64,000 nucleotides of DNA from contig JABMCL010002504.1 in assembly GCA_018857735.1 (NCBI GenBank), positions 256,770-320,769 on the forward strand. Reading direction: 5' to 3'. Position 1 is the stretch's first letter. Every line of letters starts with the position of its first letter. Shown here one piece after another: positions 1 through 9,900 of this stretch. Below the pieces are notes generated by a model that ran no database searches, was not told the DNA's origin, and saw nothing but the letters and a program-made list of their open reading frames with translations. The DNA is from Alviniconcha marisindica (taxonomy: Eukaryota; Mollusca; Gastropoda; Provannidae). The position numbers and the translations under genes are program-made.

Positions 1-851
1 ATATTTGGTGGATGAAAATTACCATGGCAAGGAAACTGAAAGTATTAACCCTCAAAATCTCTATTCATCATCAAGACAGGTTTGATAAATACACAGTTCA
101 AATTCCTGCATTCATGACTACAAACCTCTTAATGTGTGTGGTTCTATCCTCAAAATGAATGTGTGGTTCTATCTTCAAAATGTTGTTAGCACAGTGTAAA
201 AGAAGGTAAAGATATAATCTGACACAAAAATATGATGCAAGCATACACACATCACCAGGCACATGACTAAAATTCTATCTGATTAATTTACCACAAAATG
301 AGACATATACCGATATGAATAAAAATCATGGTTGCACAACAAAACACATTTTCTCAAAAGAAAAAGAAAAGAAACAAAAAAAGGGAAAAACAAGGTTGTA
401 CTCAATATACTGTTTGGCCTCCAACAAATATAATGCACCTCACTCCAAACAAAACAGAAACTCTGATCTGCTTTCTGACAAGGAATATGCAACAGCTATG
501 CAAACCAGAACAATGATATTGGCATCAAATATTCCTTCTGAACTTGTGGCTACTACATTAACCATACTAACCAAGCAAAACTCAGTCTACCACTTTGCTG
601 TCAATGTTGCTGAGTATGCTGAATGCCTTCCGTGATCGATCTGGACACAAGCCACCCAGAAGAGAACAAACTACAAACAAAACAGGCAAGAAGAAAAACA
701 CCCCCTTTAGAATACTGACATGAGCAGTCAGGTCAGGTCATGAAATAAAAAGCAAAATTTGGCACAGGATTGATCTGGGGTCATTCCTACTGAACTAGCA
801 CATGGCTGGTCATGAGATTGCAAGCAGCTAGAAAGTGCAAAATCCAGTTTT

Positions 852-1127
852 GCTTTTGATCTTGTGACCTGCTGTGGCCACACTTGTTAAGAATCACTCC
901 AGCTCACAGTGCCCAGTCCTGCTTTTGATCTTGTGACCTGCTGTGGCCACACTTGTTAAGAATCACTCCAGCTCACAGTGCCCAGTCCTGCTTTTGATCT
1001 TGTGACCTGCTGTGGCCACACTTGTTAAGAATCACTCCAGCTCACAGTGCCCAGTCCTGCTTTTGATCTTGTGACCTGCTGTGGCCACACTTGTTAAGAA
1101 TCACTCCAGCTCACAGTGCCCAGTCCT
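852..1127. repeat. 69-bp tandem repeat, four near-identical copies
   Basis: Units begin at 852, 921, 990 and 1059, each starting GCTTTTGATCTTGTGACC. The copies are almost identical, so the array is young or homogenised. A fifth, diverged partial copy follows to about 1150. It lies in the 3' flank of HIBADH. The rest of 1-1455 shows no gene. Confidence 0.95.
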
Positions 1128-1455
1128 GCTTTCAGTTTTCTGACCTGCCATGACCTATCTCATATACATGTAGCTATATCTAAGAGTGGTCCATGCTGCC
1201 AAGTACATTGAATGCCTTCCACGATCTTGACACAATCAACCCAGTAGAGCAGAAACTACAAACAAGACAGACAAGCAGAAAAACACCCCCAAGCATGTGG
1301 CTACTTCAACTACAATGAAGCAAGACAGTAGCTGCCTATTGTTCTTTTGTTGTCATAATGCCCTTAATTACTTCCCATATCCATGCTTACTGCCATCTCA
1401 AGTCGGGGAACCATGAACATTGTTCTGTCATGTTCCTATGTTGTCACTGTGCCGT

Positions 1456-1614
1456 CTACTTCTTATCCTGCTCTTGGAGAAACTGGAATGCGGAGGAGAA
1501 GTCTTTGCTGGCGTAGCCACTGTTGGTCATGACACGGTAGATCTGGTGAGCCATGGAGCCTAGAGGGGTGGGGGACTTGGTGGCTGTGGCTGCATTCTGG
1601 GCCAGTCCAAGGTC
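1456..1614 (-). CDS. HIBADH: HIBADH coding exon 8 (terminal exon)
   Basis: Encodes [20 protein letters not shown], then MAHQIYR and the C-terminal [10 protein letters not shown] followed by TAG (1458-1456). The acceptor is TTGTTACAG. Its first half and the acceptor recur as several broken copies between 1671 and 2420. I saw no AATAAA on the minus strand between the stop and position 1. Confidence 0.95.
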   Translation of the reverse strand, partial: DLGLAQNAATATKSPTPLGSMAHQIYRVMTNSGYASKDFSSAFQFLQEQDKK

Positions 1615-1745
1615 CTGTAACAACAGATAAGATGAGCACAAGGAAGACGATGATGATGAGGATGGACTAGATCAGATGAGCCATGTACCCTACAGGGTCG
1701 GAGGACTTGATGGCTGTGGCTGTGTCCAAGGTCCTGTAACAACAG

Positions 1746-1776
<31 letters not shown>

Positions 1777-2000
1777 AATGGACCAGATCCATGAAACCTA
1801 TAGGGGTGGGGAACTTGGTGGCTGTGGCCGCATTTTGGGCCAATCCAAAGGTCCTATTTTAACAGAGATGATGATGATGATGACAGTGATGACAATGACG
1901 ATGACAGTGATGATGACGGACCAGGTCCATGGAACGTACAGGGGTGGGGGACTTGGCTGTGGCTGCATATTGGGCCAGTCTAAGGCAGTGTTTCAACAGA

Positions 2001-2036
<36 letters not shown>

Positions 2037-3961
2037 TCAGATCCATGGAACCTACAGGGGTGGGGGGCTTGAATGGTGGCTGTGGCTGCATTTTGTCAAA
2101 GAGATGTCAAAAAGAAGAAAAATAGCCCAACAGAAAGAAAAGAATAATATAGGTATTTTGTAAAAGCGATTTGAAGGGAAAGAGGGGGGTGGGGTTGGAA
2201 GGAGTGTCAGTTAATGGAGCAGTTCAGCACTGTGCTGATAACAGACCACCCCTCTTTTAAAACCACTTTTTCAGAAACCATCCCTTTACAGATCCATGTC
2301 ATAGATCAAGGTCCTGCAGCAACAACAGTAAAATGATGATGATAGGGGTGGGGGCCTTGGTGCATGTGGCTGCATCTTGGACCAGCCCTAGGCCCTGTAA
2401 CAACAATAATGATAAAGCTACCGGTGGGGTGGGGGGGGGGTGGGGGCTAGGGGAGGTGGGGGGGGGGGGGGGGAGGGGGGGTGGGGGGGGGGGTATGACA
2501 ATGGCAATGGACTACAGTTGGAGCTGTAAAATGGCTGGCTGGTGGGAGACTTGGTGGCTGTGGTCATGCTCTGGGCCTGTATAACATCCTGTAACATCAG
2601 CAGGGATACTGATGGTGAGGATGGTGGCTGTGGCCATGCTCTGGGCCTGTCTAACATCCTGTAACATCAGCAGGGGTACTCATGGTGAGGATGGTGGCTG
2701 TGGCCATGCTCTGGGCCTGTCTAACATCCTGTAACATCAGCAGGGGTACTCATGGTGAGGATGGTGGCTGTGGCCATGCTCTGGGCCTGTCTAACATCCA
2801 GTAACATCAGCAGGGATACTGATGGTGAGGATCAAAATGATAATGATGCAGTGGAGCCCCCCTTTTAAGACCACCCTTGAAATCAGAAAAGTGGTCGTAA
2901 CAGAGGGGTGGTCCTGATCTATGATGACAAAAGTACATATGAAGGGGTGGTTTCTAAAAAAGTGGTTTTAAAAGAAGGGTAGGTAAGTTGGTGTTTTACG
3001 CCCAGTCAACCAGTACAGGGCGAATTAAAAGAGGGGTGGTCCTAATCTATGATGACATGGATCTACGAAGGGGCAGTTTCTGAAAACGTGGTTGTAAAAG
3101 AGGGGTGGTCCCGATCTCTGATGACAAGTGGCTGATTTCTGATGAAGGGGTGGTTTCTGAAAAAGTGGTTTTAAAAGAGGGGTGGTACTTATCTATGACA
3201 TGGATCTATGAAGGGACAGTTTCTGAAAAATTAGTCGAAACAGAGGGGCGGTCTTTATCTCTGATGAAGTGGATATATGAAGGGGCAGTTTCTGAAATAG
3301 TGGTTGTAAATGAGGGGTGGTCCTCATCTATGATGACATAGATCTATGAAGGGATGGTTTTAAAAGACGGTTGGTCTGTTATTAGCCCAGTGCTGAACTG
3401 CTCCATTAACTGACACCCCCTCCACCCCCACCCCACCCCTTTCCCTTCAAATTCTTTTACAAAATACCTATATATTTTTTTCTTTCTGTTGGGCTATTTT
3501 TCTTCTTTTTGCCATCTCTTTGACAACATTACTGTGCCATGAGCATGACTTGTACATGGATACTGCAGAGCCTCAGTCTAGTCATCATCATCATCATCAC
3601 CACCGTCATTGACATCATCAATGTGGTCTTTCCTTGGAGCTTCCACTGTGCAAACAAACCTTCTAAATCCTAAATGATTCATAGTGATTCTCAGAGCTCA
3701 AACTGTAGCCAGTCCTACCTTCACCATGAGCACAGTACCAAAGCCTCCTTTGTACTCACTGTTGGAGGGTACCCCATCCAATGCCACTGTCAGCATGACT
3801 TCTCCAAGTCAACAGTCATCATCATAATAATAATAATAATGTACATTTATCATGCGCTCATCAACTTCCTGAGCGCTCACATGATACATATTAACCTAAA
3901 TATGATATTCTATACACATGTAGAGCATAGTCCTACCAAAACAATTTACATAAAGTATTAT

Positions 3962-4018
<57 letters not shown>

Positions 4019-6907
4019 TGCACTACACACATACACACACACACACACACAAAACGCACTACAAACACACACACACACCACACAATGACTGTAGCAGAAA
4101 CCGGGTACTGATATTAGTTAGGATGGAAATACTGTGAGAAGAGGAAGCTTTTCAGTTTGGCTTTAAAAGATGACAGGGTTGAGCAGTGTCTAAGGTCTTG
4201 TGGGAGTGAATTCCAAATGTGGGGTCCAAAGCAAGAGAAGGTGCGAAAGCCATGAGTCTTGCGACATCATCATCATCACCATCATTGCCAGAGTGGTCTT
4301 TCCTCTGAGCTTCCACAGTACAAACAAATCATCTAAAGCCGAAATGATTCATAGTGATTTACAGAGCTCAAAGTGAGCCATCATCACCATCATTGCCAGA
4401 GTGGTCTTTCCTCCAAGCTTCAACAGTACAAACAAATCTTCTAAAACCTAAATGATTCATAGTGATTTACAGAGCTCAAAATGGAGCCAGAGTCCTACCT
4501 TCACCATGAGTGCAGTACCAAAGCCTCCCTTGTAGTTGTTGCTGGAGGGTACCCCGTCCAACACCCTGGGGACCGGGTTGTACACCTCACTGGACCAACA
4601 CCGCCCTGAGCTCATGTTGAGGATCTTGGCCAGGAGCTTGGGGTCCAGGCCAAGTCTGACCGCAAACATCATGATGGTCTTGGGGTCAAGAACATTATCA
4701 TGTTTTACATAGCAACAGCCATGCAACAACCATACAGCACTGCCAGTACACCACTTCAGTGGATTTTTGTTTTTAAAAGAAGAAGAAAAAGTGCTACAAA
4801 AGGTTACAGTCAGAATCACATCCAATATGAGCACATTGAGTGTGCTCAAGAGCAGAGAACAGCACTATGTTAAAGCAATCGATAATAACAATAATGTCAT
4901 AACTGCTAAAAGCAGCAGTCAAAGCACCAGCAGCACCAGCACCCAGAGCAAAGATATCCCATATTAAACTAGCGCAATCCACACCCAAAAGCAAGGTGTG
5001 GGCACGGGGAGGTAATACCTATTGATCAGGCATGGGAACTGATTCAAAAGATAAACTCTGAAATCTAGCTTCCACCCCCCACCCTCCACCCCCCAGAAAA
5101 TTTGGTGTGGAACTAAAACCTGGGACTTTTTTCTTTCTTTTTTGTACCACCAATTTCTTTTCCCCGCAGACAATTTTGTTCTCTGCGGAAAGCCAGTTTC
5201 ACTGCCATGGAAATTTGCCTTTTTGCGGACAATTCCCAAGCCTGATTGATAGCAACAAGTGATAATTGCCCATAGTAGCAGTAACAGCACCCCCAACAAT
5301 GGTGCAGTAGTAGTGGTAGTAAAGATATTCCATGGCGAGTGCCTACAGAAAATAAATAGGTACTGAAACGTTCTTTTTGTGTATTGATAGATACAGATGG
5401 TCGGCTTTTAACATTGTAACAGTGAAGGAGACAAACTTGTGGTTTGGTCACTTGTGTTTTGACTGGTGGAAATGAATGTGTGATTCATCCTGAGGTGACC
5501 TTATGCAGCTGATAGCATCCACACCCAAACATTATGACAGTCACAGGGAGTTACTGCCCCTCATAACCAGCCCTGTAGCTAACTGCAAAGACTAACATGA
5601 TAAGTCTTCCATAACTTGTGGCTGACTGCATGTAGACAGTCTATTATTCCAAGCACTGGACACAAAAACAACAGAGCTCAACCAAAAGCAGATCAGTGTC
5701 CTAGTTCTGCAGCTCATTTTTCACCATTTAACTGTTGTTTAAGTGTCTTTCTATAGTGCAATAAAGGGGATTACCCCAAAAATTTGCATGTGTTTTGTTC
5801 CAATAAATAGCTTCTTCTTTTTTTTAACCTTTTATGTGTTTGGATCTTCTTTTAAGATGCTAGCAGTGATTCTTTTCCTTTTTCATTTTTTTTCAAGCAG
5901 GAAGGGAATGATGTATGGCCTTATAATAATGCATCATCTCTCTGACTACACTGTGAGGTCTATGTCATATTCATGCAGTTGTCAGTGAAGAAAAAGTTGG
6001 GCGTTTCAGCCAGTTTGATTCAAAGGGAATATGTCCTGTGTTTGAGCCAGTTTGACTCAAAGGGGATCTGTCCTGTGATTGAGTCAGTTTGATTCAAAGG
6101 GAATCTGTCCTGTGTTTGAACCAGTTTGACTCAAAGGGGATCTGCCCTGTGATTGAGCCAGTTTGATTCAATGGGAATCTGTCCTGTGTTTGAGCCAGTT
6201 TGGCTCAAAGGGAATATGTCCTGTGTTTCAGCCAGTTTGATTTAAAGGGAATCTGTCCTGTGTTTGAGCCAGTTTGATTCAAAGGGAATCTGTCCTCACT
6301 TTCTTTTTAGTAGGTGGTTTGAAGGACTGCACTATCTTGGTTTTTAATATATTTGTAAGAGTTATAAGAAGAAAAAGAAAAAGAAATAATAACATAGATC
6401 AAAACGTGTAGGGGACAAAAAACAAAGCAGCAAGTATCTGATTGTTGAGGCATTATTTTTTGGTCAGTAAAAAGAAGTAAAGAGAAGAAAGCCCTATTCC
6501 CTTCATAAAGAACCTACTGCATCCATCTGTCCCTCCCCAGAGTTAAATCATATGTGAATAGTAAACAGTGATGATAGATGGAGTGGAAACTGTCTGTAAT
6601 GCTATGTCAGCCACGACAGTTATGTCAGGGTGACTGAGGATAGATGACTATGACACTATTAAGAACTGATGATTCACAAAGGCATTTAGTCATCAAAATA
6701 ATATCAAGTTATCCTGAAGATGATTTTAAAGGTGACTGGATGACTGTGATTTACCACTAGTACTAGGTGAGGTGGGAGGGGGCACACCGGAGAAGTTGGG
6801 AATTTAAAACTGCTGTAGTATTAGAGAACTACTGCAAAAGCAGCAAGTAAAACAACAACACATCAAATGCACACAAAATCATCCTGAAACAATGACAGGG
6901 TCACATT

Positions 6908-6964
<57 letters not shown>

Positions 6965-9900
6965 CCCCACCACCTACCACCCACACACAAAAACAATCTG
7001 AAACAATGACAGTGTTATATTTTGCAAAAAGCACACACAAAAAACATTAAAACAAAGGGTAATGGTGCTTACTTCATTCCAAGGTTCATAGTTTCTGATG
7101 TTCCAATCATGGAGATCGCCAACAACATGTTGTTGCAAATCTTTGCAGCCTGTGTAAAATAACACTTGCTAAGTCAGTTTCCAAGCTTAGTGGCCTTTAT
7201 AAAACAACATCTGTTAAGTCGGTTCGTAAGGTTAGTGGCCTGCACAGAACAACAACTGGTAAGTCAGTTACCAGTTTTTATGGTGCATGGTTGTATGGTG
7301 TACACAGAATGTGTGCAGAAGTGACACCAGGTACACATGGCAACAGCCATGTAACAATTAAATAGCACTGTAAGTACACCACTTTGGTGGATATTTAAAA
7401 ACGCACAATAAAAGACTTCAGTCACTCATTCAGAATCACATGCGATATGAGCACAATGAGTCTGCTTGAGAGCAGAGAATAGCACTCTATATATATATAT
7501 AAGCGATCAATAATGCTAATACTAATAGCAGATAACACAAAACTGAGATGGTTACACTTGGCTGTTTCCATAAAAGAGACATGGCTACTACAGGTACTGC
7601 CACAGTTGATGATATGATGTACCTGGCCTGTCCCCACTGGACCACAGTGGACAACATTCTTCCCCATCTTGTCCAGGAGTTCCTTGACCTTGCCAAATAC
7701 CTGGTCTGGGGCACCCACCATGAAGGTTAACGCAGCATCACGAGCTGCGTTCACACCTGTCAACATAAAATATCCACACCTACCAACCATAAAATTTAAA
7801 AAAAATGAAACACACACACACTTTTCTTAATAGAATTCTCACACAAATTCAAAAAGTGCCTTTCGTTTCATTTGATGGCAATCAGTTGATATGGCTATCC
7901 CTTCAATGTAAAAAGGGGAAGGGGAAAAAAAAGCCACAAAAACACTTACAATCACCCACCAACCCCCATAGGCCATCTGAACTGTAGACTAAATCTACAA
8001 AATAAATCTAACAAAACTGAACTCATGCCCTTCTACAAACAAAGTTTAGGTGCCAAAAGTATGGGTGGAAACGGGCAACAGACTGACCCAGTTCACCACT
8101 GACCTAGTTAACCTAAGATTAACCTGGTTAGCTACTGACCCATTAACACCCTACCATACAGCAGGTTTGACCTACCTCCTGACACAGGGGCATCCACAAA
8201 GGTGGTGCCAGCTTTGGTGGATTCCTCGGCCATCTGCTGCGACACTGAAGGGTCAATGGTGCTGCTGTCTATCAGCAAGCTGCCCTTCTGTACTGACCTG
8301 TCAATGCAGAAACAATTACTTCTATACTGACCTATCAATGCTGAAACAATTACTTCTGTACTGACCTGTCAATGCAGACACAATTATTTCTGTACTGACC
8401 TATCAATGCAGACACAGTCTGCACCCTCTATCCCTGTCTGCCCATGCAAGGAATGAAATGCCAATATACAACATCAGTTATTATCAACATAGTTGTTGTC
8501 ACCATCAGCAGGTCAAACTTTGCTTCACACCCCACCAGGAAGTGAACACTGGGATACAGGGTGAAATTATTTGTTCCAAAAGACTAACAGGTAGACAGAG
8601 CCCAAACATGGTATTGATTGTTACAATGATGTGGAGTTCAATCACAGCATCAAATGACACGGTGACAGATTATAGTCTAAACCTACCCCACCTGATGCAC
8701 CTCTCTGTACCTCTAACACCTGCTGTCCAGCAGGTAACATGGTCACTAGGTGAGACTACACTCTAAACCTACCCCCAAATTTCTGATGCCCCTGTCAGTA
8801 CCTCAAGCACCAGTTGCCTAGCAGGTAACATGGTCATAGGTGAGGCTACATTCTAAACCTACCCCAAAATTCCTGAAGCACCCGTGCAGACCTCCAGCAC
8901 ATGATGACAGTAGCAGGCAACATGGTTATTCTCAGCTAACTGCACTCTAAACCTACCCCAGAATTCCTGATGCACCTGTGTAGACCTCCAGCACATGCTG
9001 ACTGGCAGGTAACATGGTCACTATCAGGTTGGTCTTTGATGCCACCTCTTGTGGTGAGGCAGCCAAAGTGGCACCTGTTGGCAGGAAACAGGTAAAAATC
9101 AAATTGGACTTAATGGCACACCACCTCTAGCAGCACGACCACTAACATGATACCACCTCTTGCAATGAGGCAGCCAGAGTAGCATCTGTTCGTATGGGAC
9201 AGGTAGAAATCAGACTGGACTTTGACACTGTCTCTTCATTCTTATGGTGAGGTGGCCAAAATGGAACCTTTGGGAGTTTGGCATTATAGAACAGGTAACT
9301 ACAAGATTGTCTTCAACATCAAATAAATTATCCGGGAAGACTTGCTGCAAAAATTGGCACCTAATGGAACAGAGAGGTAACAGGGAGACTTAGCAGGTCA
9401 GTGTGATGCCAGTGTCCTCTTCAAATAGGACATCCAACAAGGCACTTGTTTAGTACAAAACAGGCAACACTCAAACAAGTCTTGGACACCACTAGTCTTA
9501 AATAATGAGACAATGTCCCCTTTTCCTATGAGTGAAATTTAAAACACACAGGTGCATGCATCATACACATGCTCTCACTCACTCTTGTACACACACACAC
9601 ACACACACACACACAGAGAAAATCAGAAAGACAATGTATGCAACATGATCACCACAAACCATCATTTTTCAAAGCATCCATCGATGCTGATGTGACATCA
9701 TAAACAATGAGGGGGTGTCCCTTTTTGATGAGGTTGCGGGCCATGTGTCCGCCCATGTTGCCCAGGCCCACAAAGCCCACAGTGGTGCCACTGCTGGCAT
9801 GTCTGTGGCTGGCCCCTGTTTCAACAGCCATCACCACCATCACAACACAACGAGATGATCACATCAACTGGCACAAGGGCTGGAAATCTATACAATTACA

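Larger units (their letters stand above)
2094..3526. repeat. Large inverted repeat (foldback-like) with arms of about 200 bp
   Basis: Left arm about 2094-2312, right arm about 3320-3526. The right arm reverse-complemented matches the left over almost its whole length, including GCCCAACAGAAAGAAA and GTCAGTTAATGGAGCAG. The 1-kb spacer holds G-rich sequence, a 70-bp array and a second array. It may be a foldback or MITE-like element inserted in intron 7 of HIBADH. No transposase is present. Confidence 0.85.

Noticed and set aside
1676..2005. Open frame with poly-Met stretches
   Set aside because: It is the translation of (ATG)n microsatellites and HIBADH exon 8 pseudo-copies.
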